Shown here: piece by piece, positions 19,073 through 28,867 of the stretch
Layout: the number at the start of each line of letters is the position of its first letter
Position numbering within the stretch: position 1 is the stretch's first letter
From: Dyadobacter sp. CY323
GTDB taxonomy: Bacteria > Bacteroidota > Bacteroidia > Cytophagales > Spirosomataceae
Length of the DNA: 64,000 bases
Assembly (NCBI RefSeq): GCF_021390245.1
Contig: NZ_JAJUXH010000002.1
Location: forward strand, 124,001-188,000
Direction: 5' to 3'
Notes under the pieces: model-generated
Seen by the model: only the letters and a program-made list of their open reading frames with translations
Told to the model about the DNA's origin: nothing
The model's database searches: none
Made by a program: the position numbers and the translations under genes

Positions 19073-19696
19073 ATGTTGAAGAATTTAATTATCGTAGCAT
19101 TTTTTGCTCTTGCGGTTTTTGTTGCAGGTTGTAAAGGAGATCAAGGCGATGTTGGACCGGCAGGTGCAACAGGGCCAGCAGGACCGGCAGGTCCAGCGGG
19201 TTCCGTTGGAGGAGTTGGCCCGCAAGGCCCTAAGGGTGATACCGGTATTAAAGGCGACAACGGCATCGGTGCACTCGTGATACAAACAGGGAATGTTAAA
19301 ACTACCGATGGTAACTTCATTTTTGGAAAGTCCGGGCTCACTACTGCTGATTCAGCGTTTTTAGCGCGTTGCGTCATTCAGGTCTATGTTACCAATGCGG
19401 GTGGTCGTACTTGGGCAATGCCTGGAAAAGCATATTGGGATGGACTTTCGACGTTCACTGAATTCAGTAATTACAGCCGCTATTTGAACACCAGGTTGTA
19501 TATTGCACTTGTCGCAGAACGATGGTCTGAACAATTACCCACAGCTCCCGAGCGAGATTTTCAGAATGTTCGTGCGCTGATCATTCCGGCGGAAAATTAT
19601 AATGCCAGGTCAAACGCCAATGTAGATTATTCTAACTATGATGAGGCTATGAAAGCATATGGTCTTACCGAGGCAGACGTTATTCAGGCTGACTGA
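19073..19696 (+). CDS. Collagen-like repeat lipoprotein
   Basis: A 207-residue protein with a lipoprotein signal ending at Cys20 (VFVAGC). Directly after it come about 15 Gly-X-Y triplets ([19 protein letters not shown] and onwards to about residue 66), a bacterial collagen-like domain expected to form a trimeric stalk. The C-terminal 140 residues form a globular domain ([19 protein letters not shown] ... [19 protein letters not shown]) that I do not recognise. The protein is probably an outer-membrane anchored surface trimer. It has its own terminator. Confidence 0.85.
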   Translation: MLKNLIIVAFFALAVFVAGCKGDQGDVGPAGATGPAGPAGPAGSVGGVGPQGPKGDTGIKGDNGIGALVIQTGNVKTTDGNFIFGKSGLTTADSAFLARCVIQVYVTNAGGRTWAMPGKAYWDGLSTFTEFSNYSRYLNTRLYIALVAERWSEQLPTAPERDFQNVRALIIPAENYNARSNANVDYSNYDEAMKAYGLTEADVIQAD

Positions 19697-19722
19697 TAAC
19701 TGCCAAAAATTATATAAAAAAA

Positions 19723-19747
19723 GGTTGCCAGCTGGCAGCCTTTTTTT
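19723..19747 (+). terminator. Terminator after the collagen-like lipoprotein gene
   Basis: GGTTGCC (19723-19729) and GGCAGCC (19734-19740) pair, with one G-T, around AGCT, followed by seven T. Seven A precede the stem, so it could work in both directions. Confidence 0.8.
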
Positions 19748-19938
19748 ATGCCCGAAAACCCAATAATTAAATCAATTCAAGTTTTAATTGCCCCCAATCA
19801 AGAAGTTGAAACTCCTCGCAATTTTATTTTTTCAAATTATACTATTTTCGAAACAAATTGTATTGTATACGTTGTTATGCATACATACCTTGTACTATTC
19901 CGGGTTTGACAACCCAACTAACATATCTATATTTCGTT

Positions 19939-21465
19939 ATGATTACCAACAAGTCTTCAAAAACGAGTACTCCGGACGTGGTTCTGATCGGGGCAGGAAT
20001 TATGAGTGCAACACTCGGACTTCTTTTAAAAAAGTTAAATCCCAAAGTAACAATCTCCATCTTCGAACGCCTCGACCGCGTCACCGCTGAGAGTTCGGAT
20101 CCCTGGAACAATGCAGGAACCGGGCACTCGGCATTTTGCGAACTGAATTACACTCCCCAGCTGCCCGACGGATCAATCGAAACAAAAAAGGCAATCAAAA
20201 TTGCCGAGTCTTTTGAGGTATCGAAAGAGTTTTGGGCATATCTCATCGAGAATGGGATCATCGACTCACCTGATACTTTTATCCACAATATTCCCCACAT
20301 GAGTTTCGTATGGGGTGATGAAAATGTTGATTATTTGCACAAGCGTTTCGAAGCGCTCACAAGTCACCATCTTTTTCGTGGAATGGAGTACACAGAAGAT
20401 AAAAAAGAAATCGCCAACTGGATCCCTCTTGTAATGACAGGAAGAAATCCGGATGATAAGGTAGCTGCTACCCGAATGAACCTCGGTACGGACGTCGACT
20501 TTGGTACATTAACCAAATCCATGTTTGAATATCTTGAAAAACAAGATGGCGTGAATATGTACCTGAACCACGAGGTTTCCGACATTGATCGAAACAACGA
20601 CAATTCCTGGAAAATCGAGGTAAAAAATCGGGGAACAGGTAAATCAGAGAAAGTTCAGACGAAGTTTGTTTTCATAGGTGCAGGCGGCGGCTCGTTGTTA
20701 CTGCTGGAAAAATCCAGAATCCCGGAAGGAAAAGGTTTTGGCGGTTTTCCCGTCAGCGGACAATGGCTGGTTTGCAATAAACCCGAAATCATCGAGCAGC
20801 ACCAGGCAAAAGTATATGGAAAAGCTTCCGTAGGGTCTCCACCAATGTCTGTCCCTCACCTCGACACCCGGATGATCGACGGAAAAAGAGCATTGCTTTT
20901 TGGTCCATATGCTGGTTTTTCTACGAAATTTTTGAAGAACGGATCTTATCTCGACCTTCCGTCATCCATTAAGCTGAACAATATCAAGCCGATGCTTGCT
21001 GCGGGAATACATAATATTCCCTTGACAAAATATCTGATCGATCAGGTACGTCAATCTCCGGAAGATCGCCTCGAAGCCTTGAAGGATTATTTGCCCGAAG
21101 CACGTTTGGAAGACTGGGATCTTGAAAAAGCCGGACAGCGTGTGCAGGTGATTAAAAAAGATGAAAAAGAAGGTGGTGTACTGGAATTTGGAACCGAAAT
21201 GGTCACTGCCGCCGATGGATCTCTGGCAGCTTTACTAGGCGCTTCTCCGGGGGCATCCACGGCTGTCTCCATTATGATCGAACTGATCCACAAGTGTTTC
21301 AAAGAAGCAAAAACGGCTGAGTGGCAGAAGGAGTTCAAGAAAATGATTCCATCATATGGTCAATCCCTGGCAACAAATGAAGATCTGGCGGCCAAAACAC
21401 GTGCCTGGACTACGGAAGTTTTGCAGTTGAATGCTTCGCATTTGGAGGAAGAATTGACGGCGTAA
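19939..21465 (+). CDS. mqo: Malate:quinone oxidoreductase
   Basis: The start at 19939 (MITNKSSKTSTPDVVLIGAG) is chosen because the FAD-binding strand then begins at residue 12; the open frame reaches back to 19858 but that extension is cysteine-rich and lacks family features. The protein is 508 residues, normal for Mqo. It oxidises malate to oxaloacetate and reduces membrane quinone. Seen are the dinucleotide motif GAGIMSATLG, SSDPWNNAGTGHSAFCELNYTP (cut here by spelling in parts: WNNAGTGH, CELNYTP), the second nucleotide region FVFIGAGGGSLLLL, and GKGFGGFPVSGQW. It ends before a strong bidirectional terminator. Confidence 0.96.
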   Translation: MITNKSSKTSTPDVVLIGAGIMSATLGLLLKKLNPKVTISIFERLDRVTAESSDPWNNAGTGHSAFCELNYTPQLPDGSIETKKAIKIAESFEVSKEFWAYLIENGIIDSPDTFIHNIPHMSFVWGDENVDYLHKRFEALTSHHLFRGMEYTEDKKEIANWIPLVMTGRNPDDKVAATRMNLGTDVDFGTLTKSMFEYLEKQDGVNMYLNHEVSDIDRNNDNSWKIEVKNRGTGKSEKVQTKFVFIGAGGGSLLLLEKSRIPEGKGFGGFPVSGQWLVCNKPEIIEQHQAKVYGKASVGSPPMSVPHLDTRMIDGKRALLFGPYAGFSTKFLKNGSYLDLPSSIKLNNIKPMLAAGIHNIPLTKYLIDQVRQSPEDRLEALKDYLPEARLEDWDLEKAGQRVQVIKKDEKEGGVLEFGTEMVTAADGSLAALLGASPGASTAVSIMIELIHKCFKEAKTAEWQKEFKKMIPSYGQSLATNEDLAAKTRAWTTEVLQLNASHLEEELTA

Positions 21466-21478
21466 TTTAAAGCGCATT

Positions 21479-21533
21479 ACACTAAAACCCCGCCTCATTT
21501 TTGATAAATCAGAACGGGGCGGGGTTTTAGTGT
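21479..21533 (+). terminator. Strong terminator between mqo and the convergent C1q-like gene
   Basis: A perfect 16-bp stem (21479-21494 with 21518-21533, acactaaaaccccgcc / ggcggggttttagtgt) encloses a 23-base loop. The A- and T-rich ends of the stem allow it to act on both convergent genes. Confidence 0.75.
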
Positions 21534-21598
21534 ATAATTAAATCATGTATCGCGTTTCGATTCTGTTCGAGTGCCACTATCCAACTTAGATTAAAAGT

Positions 21599-22609
21599 TT
21601 ATTGTTTGGAAATTAAAACTCCCGAGAAATGATTGTATCTGTTGTTCGTATTAAGCAGATTTCTATACTCGCCACTATTTGCTACGAAATGACGAACTCT
21701 TGTACTTACCTGGTCGCCTACCTTCAACTGGCAATAGGAAAAAGTAGACAACGAGGAATTGCCATGCAATTTAATTGCAACAGTTTGTGACAATTCGGTG
21801 ATGTTGCCGTTCCTGTCAGAGACCAGATAAATGCTTGCTCCAAAGTCTTCTGACAATTGATCGTCCCAAGTTATGTGAGCCTCAAAATGATAAATACCAT
21901 CAACTGGCGCGACAAAAACACTGTGCGGGGAAACATCAGACGTATTATAGTTATTTCCTAGATCATAAAGTTCGGTAGCAAACGGGACTTTCGAGATTAC
22001 TCCAGGTGCAAATGACTCGCTCCCACCCCCAACAATCCCAACCGCCCGAAACGCAACCCCACCTTCCCACTTCGCATTCCCCTCCGCGTCACTCGTCAGC
22101 ACTTTCCCAACCCCCGGATTCTGTCCGTTACCGAATATCTTCACCCCACCTTCTGCCTTCAATGCAACTCCGCCATCACTTCTGGCATGTACACCTGTCC
22201 CGCTTCCGCCGCTATAACCTTTAATTGCTGCGGAATTCTGACCTCCCTGGTAGTTTTCGATCAGAAAAGCCGAGTTAGGTTCAGATGTTGCGCCATAATA
22301 AGGAAGATTCCATTCCGAGGTTGATTTCCAGTCAGGAGATGCCGGCGTGTTTGCATTGAAGTAAAAACCGACACCATATTTCAGGTTTGCATTCGTATTG
22401 TAAACCAACAAACCATTAGCCGGAGAGGATATGGTTGTCTTATCGACTAATGAAGTCAGGGACACTTTTGGAATCAAAACACCTTTATCATTACTCTTAA
22501 TATCCAGCGCGGCACTCGGGTCTGGTGATGTGGTGTTAATGCCGACACCCTGTGAGAAACTCTGATAATGGAAGAAAAGTGTGGTAATGAGTAGAATGAG
22601 CTTTTTCAT
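21599..22609 (-). CDS. Secreted protein with C1q/TNF-like C-terminal domain
   Basis: A 336-residue protein with signal peptide MKKLILLITTLFFHYQSFSQ. The start of the mature part, GVGINTTSPDPSAALDIKS, is typical of Bacteroidota surface proteins that resemble phage tail-fibre heads. A Gly/Ser-rich middle (SGGSGTGVHARSDGGVALKAEG) leads to a C-terminal beta domain with VFVAPVDGIYHFEAHITWD and KVGDQVSTRVRHF, which fits a C1q-like jelly-roll. Such domains form trimers. No T9SS tail is seen. Role unknown; surface binding is an inference. Confidence 0.75.
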   Translation of the reverse strand: MKKLILLITTLFFHYQSFSQGVGINTTSPDPSAALDIKSNDKGVLIPKVSLTSLVDKTTISSPANGLLVYNTNANLKYGVGFYFNANTPASPDWKSTSEWNLPYYGATSEPNSAFLIENYQGGQNSAAIKGYSGGSGTGVHARSDGGVALKAEGGVKIFGNGQNPGVGKVLTSDAEGNAKWEGGVAFRAVGIVGGGSESFAPGVISKVPFATELYDLGNNYNTSDVSPHSVFVAPVDGIYHFEAHITWDDQLSEDFGASIYLVSDRNGNITELSQTVAIKLHGNSSLSTFSYCQLKVGDQVSTRVRHFVANSGEYRNLLNTNNRYNHFSGVLISKQ

Positions 22610-22726
22610 TTCAGCAATCCGTTTAGATAATATTGATTAGTCTAAACTTAGTCCCTGCCGGAACATCTGCTATACATGCATTAGCCTGAGGCGAAAAGCA
22701 TTTAACCAACGGGAAATCAAATGGAA

Positions 22727-22744
22727 TTCAAAACGCCAGCGATC
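22727..22744 (+). repeat. 18-bp direct repeat, left copy, flanking the Uma2 gene
   Basis: ttcaaaacgccagcgatc here is identical to 23481-23498. The right copy covers the stop and last codons of the epimerase gene. The two copies bracket the Uma2 gene only. Confidence 0.75.
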
Positions 22745-22783
22745 GCGCTCTGTACAAATTTTTTAGTTGAAAAATGGAAAATT

Positions 22784-23398
22784 TCATTTCTCTCTGAATA
22801 TCTCTGAGAGATCAACAATCAATTCCGGGATCGCAACGGATTTCAAAACATCCTTGCTGGTTTTTGGGTGCTGTCCTATGAATTTGCCGGATTCATCCGA
22901 TGTAAAAATCAGGACGTGTTCGTATTCCGGATAAACTACCCAGTATTCTTTTACGCCGCTTTCTTCATAAACATCATACTTTTGTTTCATCTCCTTTGAA
23001 GAATTACCCGGAGAAAGCACTTCTATCACCAGATCAGGAGCACCCAGACATCCCTGATCGTCGAGTTTTGAGGTATCACAAATGATACAGATATTCGGCT
23101 GTAAAACGGTCGTAATCTCTTGGTTGCTCTTTTTATCTCTGATTGGTAACCTTACGTCGAATGGTGCAGAGTAAGCCTGGCATGGCCGATTTTTCAAATA
23201 ACTCCAGATCAAGCCATTCAAATTCCATACAATGGCCTGATGTCGGCGGGAAGGCGCGGGCGACATCCTATAAATATATCCGCTAATTAATTCCAGCCGT
23301 TCTTTAAACTGCCATTTCAGGTAATCCGCGTACGTATATTGTTTATTAAGGTCCAGTTGATCAAGTGTGTCAATAATCATGAAAGTGTTCTTTTTCAC
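22784..23398 (-). CDS. Uma2 family (DUF820) restriction endonuclease-like protein
   Basis: A 204-residue protein of the Uma2/DUF820 family, which has a PD-(D/E)XK nuclease fold. Visible parts are YADYLKWQFKERLELISGYIYRMSPAPS, the core GAPDLVIEVLSPGNSSKEMKQKY with the Asp and Glu-x-Leu of the active site, and YDVYEESGVKEYWVVYPE. The biological role of the family is not known. Coding begins MKKNTFMIIDTLDQLD; a start at the inner MIIDTLDQ is also possible. The gene lies at the end of the sugar operon and is flanked by 18-bp direct repeats, suggesting later insertion. Confidence 0.88.
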   Translation of the reverse strand: MKKNTFMIIDTLDQLDLNKQYTYADYLKWQFKERLELISGYIYRMSPAPSRRHQAIVWNLNGLIWSYLKNRPCQAYSAPFDVRLPIRDKKSNQEITTVLQPNICIICDTSKLDDQGCLGAPDLVIEVLSPGNSSKEMKQKYDVYEESGVKEYWVVYPEYEHVLIFTSDESGKFIGQHPKTSKDVLKSVAIPELIVDLSEIFREK

Positions 23399-23480
23399 AA
23401 TAATACCAAAATTTAACCATCCTCACCCTATTAGCTGGTGCTAAAAGCAAGGTCATCTCTATCTGCCAAACTCTACTTTT

Positions 23481-23498
23481 TTCAAAACGCCAGCGATC
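23481..23498 (+). repeat. 18-bp direct repeat, right copy, at the epimerase stop codon
   Basis: Identical to 22727-22744. On the minus strand it encodes the last residues and stop of the epimerase (RSLAF-stop), so the left copy looks like a displaced duplicate of the gene end. Confidence 0.75.
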
Positions 23499-24327
23499 TC
23501 AAAAACTTCAAGCCTTCCACCGCTATACTCTCTTTCGAAGGTTCAACCTGGCGCCAGATCGACGCGGCTTTGGCGATGACTTTTACGTCCGGGGTGAAAG
23601 ATTCAATGACGATGTCGCCCCGATAATGAATGTGATCCAATGCAGCAAAAATGCGGTCCCAGTTGATCTGGTCGCCGCCCGGTGTGCCGCGGTCGCTGCC
23701 CGAGGCATGCAGTAATGCAAGTTTCGGACCTGCTTTTCGTATTGCCAGTGCCGGATCCTTTTCCTCAACATTCATGTGAAATGAATCCAGATGCACCATT
23801 AATACCTCACTCCCAACTGCTTCGATCAACTTCAAAGCCTGGTCGCAAGTATTGATAAAATCCGTTTCGTAGCGGTTCAAAGGCTCGATCGCCAGCTTAA
23901 CACCTTTTTCCGCCGCATAATCAGTCAGCTTCCGAAGGTTGCTGACAACCGTATCCCATTGTCTACGTTTGATATTTTCCGGGTAAAGGTTTGCCCGGCC
24001 GACCGATGAATAAATGGGCCCTGCAACAAGCTTACTGCCCAAAATGGGAGCGATATCGATCAATTGATGAACATATTCAAGCGACGTCACCTGCTCTTTT
24101 CGGTTGCCCCGCAAATCCCGGCCAGGCCCCGTTGCCGCGCACACCGACCTGCATTCCAAACCGGCTTCATCGAGCGCCTTTCTCACAAATTCGGGATCAA
24201 TATTGGCTGGCTCCTCCACAGCAATTTCCACAAAATCGAAACCCCATTCCTTAAATTTGGGAAACCAGGAAACGCTTTCGTTCGTGAAAGGTGAAGAAAA
24301 CAGGTATGTATTGATCCCGAAGTTCAT
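23482..24327 (-). CDS. Sugar phosphate isomerase/epimerase family TIM barrel (ketose 3-epimerase-like)
   Basis: A 281-residue AP-endonuclease-2 type TIM barrel. It starts MNFGINTYLFSSPF and has strands ending in metal ligands: AIEPLNRYETDF (Glu), MVHLDSFHMNVEE (Asp, His), LALLHASGSDRGTPGGDQINW (His) and GDIVIESF (Glu). The layout is that of D-tagatose/D-psicose 3-epimerases, but the sugar cannot be fixed from sequence alone. It begins 5 bases after the FG-GAP gene and ends the minus-strand sugar operon. It probably interconverts the ketose delivered by the RhaT-like permease; that is inference. Confidence 0.85.
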   Translation of the reverse strand: MNFGINTYLFSSPFTNESVSWFPKFKEWGFDFVEIAVEEPANIDPEFVRKALDEAGLECRSVCAATGPGRDLRGNRKEQVTSLEYVHQLIDIAPILGSKLVAGPIYSSVGRANLYPENIKRRQWDTVVSNLRKLTDYAAEKGVKLAIEPLNRYETDFINTCDQALKLIEAVGSEVLMVHLDSFHMNVEEKDPALAIRKAGPKLALLHASGSDRGTPGGDQINWDRIFAALDHIHYRGDIVIESFTPDVKVIAKAASIWRQVEPSKESIAVEGLKFLRSLAF

Positions 24328-24332
24328 GCTGG

Positions 24333-25535
24333 TTATTTGCTTTTTTGCTGCGTAAAAACCCGCACACCTTTTTTATTACCCGTCACGATATCCAGCAAAC
24401 CGTCATTATTAATATCCTCCACAGTCACATGCAACCCCACGCCCGAATCCTCATCGATCACGTGTTTGATCCAAGTCGGATTTTTTCCAGGCTTGTATTC
24501 AAACCAGCAAATCAGCGCCGGCTCGAATTCACCGGGATCGTTTCCATTATGCGCAAAATACCGTTTTCCCGTTATGAAATCCATGTTTCCATCCTTGTTC
24601 AGGTCCACCAATGCAACCCCGTGCGTCTGAGAAAACGACTTGTCGATCTCATGTGTTTTAAAACTAAGGTTACCCTGCTTATCCTTGATCTGTTCATGCC
24701 ACCAAATCCCATAGTTGTGCGCAGAAGCACTCAATACATCCGCTAACCCGTCCCCATTCAAATCCATCACGTACATCTGGGAAGCATCCTGGCCAAGGTC
24801 CGCGGCGTGAAATTTCCAGTCTTCTTCTTTCGGATGTTTTGCAGGTCCCTCTTTCGGCCCTTCCCACCAGCCCGTCCTCACAATAACGTCCTTTCTTCCA
24901 TCTCCGTTAATATCCCCGTAGCCGATCCCGTGCGTGTACATGTGGGTGGAATTGTTCGGATCATTGCTGATAATGTATTTCTCCCAGGCAGTTTCGCCTT
25001 TTTTAGACGGACTTTTAAGCCAGATCACTTTTTTTGCAGTTGGATCGTTACAAAGCAGGTCCAGGCGGCCATCACCGTCTATATCAACCAGTTGCGGGGA
25101 CTCATTACCAACCGAAGAATGAATGATATGCATCGGCCAGTGTCCCGTTTTTCCTTTCGGGTTCTCATGCCATGCAGCGGCTTTTCCAGGCCAGTCGATC
25201 CGGATCAGGTCAATCCATCCATCCTGGTTTACATCCATCCCGAAATCCAGAAAAGAATTACTGTAACTTCCATTCACGATAAATGAATCCGGTTTTGCCA
25301 GTTCGTGCGCCTTCCAGCTTGGTGCCTCGAACCAATATGCCCCCGCCAGCACATCTTTTTTTCCATCTTTATTAACATCCCCCATTGCAGCACCTTCCGC
25401 AATGAATTTCTTGGTAAGCTCCTGCTTTTTAAACGTAATTGCCTTCGTGTTCATCTGTGCATTCGTGGCATTAAAAGCGAGCACTGCGAGCAAGGCGAGA
25501 CCTGCAAATTTTATTTTCTTTCCAATCAAGCGCAT
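24333..25535 (-). CDS. Secreted FG-GAP/VCBS repeat protein of the sugar operon
   Basis: A 400-residue protein with an N-terminal signal (IKFAGLALLAVLAFNATNAQ). Calcium-loop motifs recur along the chain: GDVNKDGKKDVLAG, MDVNQDGWIDLIRI, VDIDGDGRLDLLCN, GDINGDGRKDVIVR, MDLNGDGLADVLSA, VDLNKDGNMDFITG and EDINNDGLLDIVTG, so about seven propeller blades. This protein usually sits beside PVC-type cytochrome proteins in carbohydrate loci. It may act as a secreted binding partner; no catalytic residues are seen. It is 30 bases after the cytochrome gene and 5 bases before the epimerase gene. Confidence 0.87.
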   Translation of the reverse strand: MRLIGKKIKFAGLALLAVLAFNATNAQMNTKAITFKKQELTKKFIAEGAAMGDVNKDGKKDVLAGAYWFEAPSWKAHELAKPDSFIVNGSYSNSFLDFGMDVNQDGWIDLIRIDWPGKAAAWHENPKGKTGHWPMHIIHSSVGNESPQLVDIDGDGRLDLLCNDPTAKKVIWLKSPSKKGETAWEKYIISNDPNNSTHMYTHGIGYGDINGDGRKDVIVRTGWWEGPKEGPAKHPKEEDWKFHAADLGQDASQMYVMDLNGDGLADVLSASAHNYGIWWHEQIKDKQGNLSFKTHEIDKSFSQTHGVALVDLNKDGNMDFITGKRYFAHNGNDPGEFEPALICWFEYKPGKNPTWIKHVIDEDSGVGLHVTVEDINNDGLLDIVTGNKKGVRVFTQQKSK

Positions 25536-25565
25536 TTGTTAACAGATTTAGGATTCAATTTAATC

Positions 25566-28500
25566 TTATTTAATACCCAATAAATAATCCAGCAACGCAT
25601 AAAAATCCTTTTCGGGAATGATATGTCTAAACTGGTCGGGCATGAGGGTATATTTGGATGCCCGATACTCTTTCATTTCATTTTTTGCTACTGAAAACTC
25701 CTGACCACTAAGATCCGCAAAAACCATTGCCTCACCTTCCGTTCTCCGATAAAGACCGGTCAAAGTCCTGTCATTTTTCAATGTAATGTTATAAGTACGG
25801 AATGCCTCGGTTATATTCCTGTTCGGATCAAGAATCTTTTGGGTTAACGCTTTGTGGCCCCAATTCCCGATCCCGTCCAGCTGCGGCCCCACCAGCCCGC
25901 CCGATCCCTGAATCTGGTGACAAGCGCTGCAATTCTGTATAAAAACGATTTTACCGGAATCGGTCAACCCGCCCGATGGCTTGAATGCAGCAATCCGGAA
26001 ATCGATCAGCTTTTGCCTCTCCGCACGTTCATCTGACCCTGCCGCCAGAAATTTTTCCATTTGAGTTTGCTGCTCCACATTGGCATGTTGCGCAAACCGC
26101 TCCTGCACCGCAATCTCATTGGCAACATCCGCATTCACTTCCTCATCTTTAAATGCATTCAAAAGGTAACTAATACCTTCCTGACTATTCGCAAGTACCG
26201 TCGCAATCGCAACTTGCAGGTTCCTCGCACCTCCGGCAAGTTGTTTTTTGAGTATCTCAAAAATCGTAGGCGAAATTGCCTGCTCCATCGACATCGCCAG
26301 CTTTTCACGCAATTGCGGCGATTCAGCAGGATTATTAAATGCATCACTCAGAAATTGAACATTGGATTTCGGGTCGATGCTCATCAATGCATTCGCAGCG
26401 CCACTCCGAACACGATAATCAAGCCCATTCATTTTCAATATCTCCCGCAACTTCGGTTCAAGTGATTTAATTTTAAAATCCCCCGCAATGTCGATCGCCA
26501 TCACAAAACCGGCATCGGTCGAGGATAATGGCTTTTCGGCAAACCGTTTTGTAATTGGACTGCTTGGTTGTGCGACTTGCTGAGCTTCCGAAATACGCGA
26601 CAAAAACGTCGTCGACAAGCTGGTACCCCAGCTAACCAGCTTTTGCCCCGGCTCCACGCCACTTTGTTTTACGCCCGCCCGGATCGTTTTATACAACGAC
26701 AATTGTGTTTCAGGATTCTCTGCAAACTTTACCTGAATGAGATCAATCGCTTTATCCAGCTGGTATGGTGAGACATGTCTCCCGATGTACTCCAGGTTTT
26801 TGACCAGATCCGCAGACGGTAACTCATGAGTCAATGTGAAATCCAGAACAAAAGATGCCGCGGCAGGTGACTGCACATCCAGCATGGCTTTGGTCAATAA
26901 TGCAAGTTGTCCGTCGCTCCAATTCATTCCCGGCACTTTCCACATCACACTCGCGTCGCGCAGGTTATTCCTGACTCCGAGAAGTGCCGTATATCTCAAA
27001 TGACTATCCTCAGGATCTGTTTTTTCGTAAAGTTCAATCAGCAACGGCAGGTTTTCGGCTTTTGGAAAATGAGATAAAACTTCCGCCGCAGTACGCCGCA
27101 CAAACGGATCATTGTTCGCTAATGCATTGGATACAATCTGAAAATGCTCCGGACTCAGCGATTTCCGTTCCAAAAGAACCCGCAATGCATGAACCTGCAC
27201 AACCGGATCTGATTCCTTTAATACTTTGTCTAAAATCGCGTCATCCAATGCATTCAGCCGATGCAGCACCCATAATGCATGTACATAAGGTGTTTGAGCT
27301 GTTTCGGTTCCATTTAACATTGTTTTTATCGGATCAATGGCTTTTTCCTTCCAGCTATCCACAATCCGGTCTGCTACTTTTAACCGCGTATTGATCTGTG
27401 GGTGGCTCAATCCCGCAATTAACTGATCCAGCGTCGCTTTCGACCAATCTGTAACAGCAATAACCTTGCGACTTTGGTCGCCTTTGTAAGTGACTTTCCA
27501 GATTCTCCCGCTCAAACGGTCGCGGCCGGGATGGTTTAATGCAACTTCGTAATGCCCGATTATTTTATTATAAAAATCCGCAATGTAAATAGAACCATCC
27601 GGGCCGAGCTTCACGTCAACCGGTCTGAACCATGGATCTTTACTGACCAAAAGTGGTTCCTGCTTTTGGGAAACGGGCGTCGAACCTTTATACGAAATCG
27701 TTGTGCGGTCGATGCGGCAGGTAACCACGTCGCCGGTGTAAAAATTGTTTCGATATTGTTCAGGAAACTGTGTCCCCGTGTAATAAACCAGTCCCGCCAA
27801 TGCAGTCGAACCCAGTTCATAACTCATCATTTCAGGCGCAAAACCGAGTCCGGCAGGAGCTTTTTTACCAAAATGCGGGTAATCACCGCCAAAGATCAGC
27901 TGTGTGATCGGTTTCGTGTGACAATCCACCGAGTACAAATACCCACGCTCATCATACGCATAACCAAACGGGTTCACCCGCCCGAAAGTCGTCTGCTCCA
28001 CGTGACTGCCATCGAGTTTCATCCGAAATGTATTACCGGAAGTCATTTTCACCGAATCCCCGTCGGTACCGGCGATGTTGGAAGTATTTGAAAAACCATG
28101 ACAAACATGCAGCCAGCCATCATAGCCGCGCATGAGATTATTCACCATCCCATGCGTATCCCTGGCTCCGAATCCACCTACTAAAATCTTCCTCGAGTCG
28201 GCTTTCCCGTCTTGGTTGTCATCTTTAAAATAATACAGATTTGGAATACTATAAGCAATCGCGCCATCCGAAACCGGCATGATACCGATCGGGATATTGA
28301 GATTATCGTCGAAATGCGTGAAGGTTTCTGCTTTTCCGTCACCGTTTTTATCTTCTAATATGGTAATGCGATCTTTCCCGTCACTGTTTCCAGCCGCCAC
28401 CGGATATTCGGACGATTGCGTGACCCAAAGTCTGCCGCGATCGTCAAATTCCATGTTGATCGGTTTCGTAATGTCCGGTTCCGAAGCAAAAAGCGTTACT

Positions 28501-28727
28501 TCAAATCCAGGTGGAAGTACGAAAAGCTGCTTTTCTTCTTCCGGAGTTTTGAAAGTACTGGTGCGGATGTGTTCCGCGTAAATGTCTTTGGAGGTTTCAT
28601 TTGCCGTGACGGCCACGCTTTTACCACCTTTATTTTTAGGGGCACTGCAGCTTTGTGCATATAAAAAAAGAACAGCTGCCATAAAAACAGCGCTGTCCAG
28701 CCGGGATTTCTTGAATCGATCATTCAT
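25566..28727 (-). CDS. PVC-type heme-binding dehydrogenase with HEAT repeats and cytochrome c domain
   Basis: The start at 28727 gives a lipoprotein-like signal ending LYAQSC (Cys27); an ATG 48 bases upstream is open but adds a non-signal N-terminus. The product is 1053 residues. The first about 400 residues form a glucose/sorbosone dehydrogenase-like propeller (FVLPPGFEVTLFASEPDITKP ... DRGRLWVTQSSEYP ... GPDGSIYIADFYNKIIGHYE). The middle consists of HEAT-like helices (ALRVLLERKSLS, RRTAAEVLSHFP). The C-terminus is a cytochrome c module with CSACH (Cys933, Cys936, His937) and a probable Met ligand in YTLMPDQF. It likely oxidises a sugar in the periplasm and passes electrons to heme. Confidence 0.88.
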   Translation of the reverse strand: MNDRFKKSRLDSAVFMAAVLFLYAQSCSAPKNKGGKSVAVTANETSKDIYAEHIRTSTFKTPEEEKQLFVLPPGFEVTLFASEPDITKPINMEFDDRGRLWVTQSSEYPVAAGNSDGKDRITILEDKNGDGKAETFTHFDDNLNIPIGIMPVSDGAIAYSIPNLYYFKDDNQDGKADSRKILVGGFGARDTHGMVNNLMRGYDGWLHVCHGFSNTSNIAGTDGDSVKMTSGNTFRMKLDGSHVEQTTFGRVNPFGYAYDERGYLYSVDCHTKPITQLIFGGDYPHFGKKAPAGLGFAPEMMSYELGSTALAGLVYYTGTQFPEQYRNNFYTGDVVTCRIDRTTISYKGSTPVSQKQEPLLVSKDPWFRPVDVKLGPDGSIYIADFYNKIIGHYEVALNHPGRDRLSGRIWKVTYKGDQSRKVIAVTDWSKATLDQLIAGLSHPQINTRLKVADRIVDSWKEKAIDPIKTMLNGTETAQTPYVHALWVLHRLNALDDAILDKVLKESDPVVQVHALRVLLERKSLSPEHFQIVSNALANNDPFVRRTAAEVLSHFPKAENLPLLIELYEKTDPEDSHLRYTALLGVRNNLRDASVMWKVPGMNWSDGQLALLTKAMLDVQSPAAASFVLDFTLTHELPSADLVKNLEYIGRHVSPYQLDKAIDLIQVKFAENPETQLSLYKTIRAGVKQSGVEPGQKLVSWGTSLSTTFLSRISEAQQVAQPSSPITKRFAEKPLSSTDAGFVMAIDIAGDFKIKSLEPKLREILKMNGLDYRVRSGAANALMSIDPKSNVQFLSDAFNNPAESPQLREKLAMSMEQAISPTIFEILKKQLAGGARNLQVAIATVLANSQEGISYLLNAFKDEEVNADVANEIAVQERFAQHANVEQQTQMEKFLAAGSDERAERQKLIDFRIAAFKPSGGLTDSGKIVFIQNCSACHQIQGSGGLVGPQLDGIGNWGHKALTQKILDPNRNITEAFRTYNITLKNDRTLTGLYRRTEGEAMVFADLSGQEFSVAKNEMKEYRASKYTLMPDQFRHIIPEKDFYALLDYLLGIK

Positions 28728-28867
28728 TCCGGAAATGTATTTAAGTAGTTGATCTGGAAAATGGGGTAACCTCATTCACCCTCGCCATTATACGTAGCAG
28801 ATCTACCGGGTTCCGAATGTAAATATCCGGGATGCCTTACCCTCAACTATCCTGCGCTATCATGCTT

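Noticed and set aside
19141..19377. Gly/Pro-rich antisense frame over the collagen-like gene
   Set aside because: It is the mirror of the Gly-X-Y codons and has no start context of its own.
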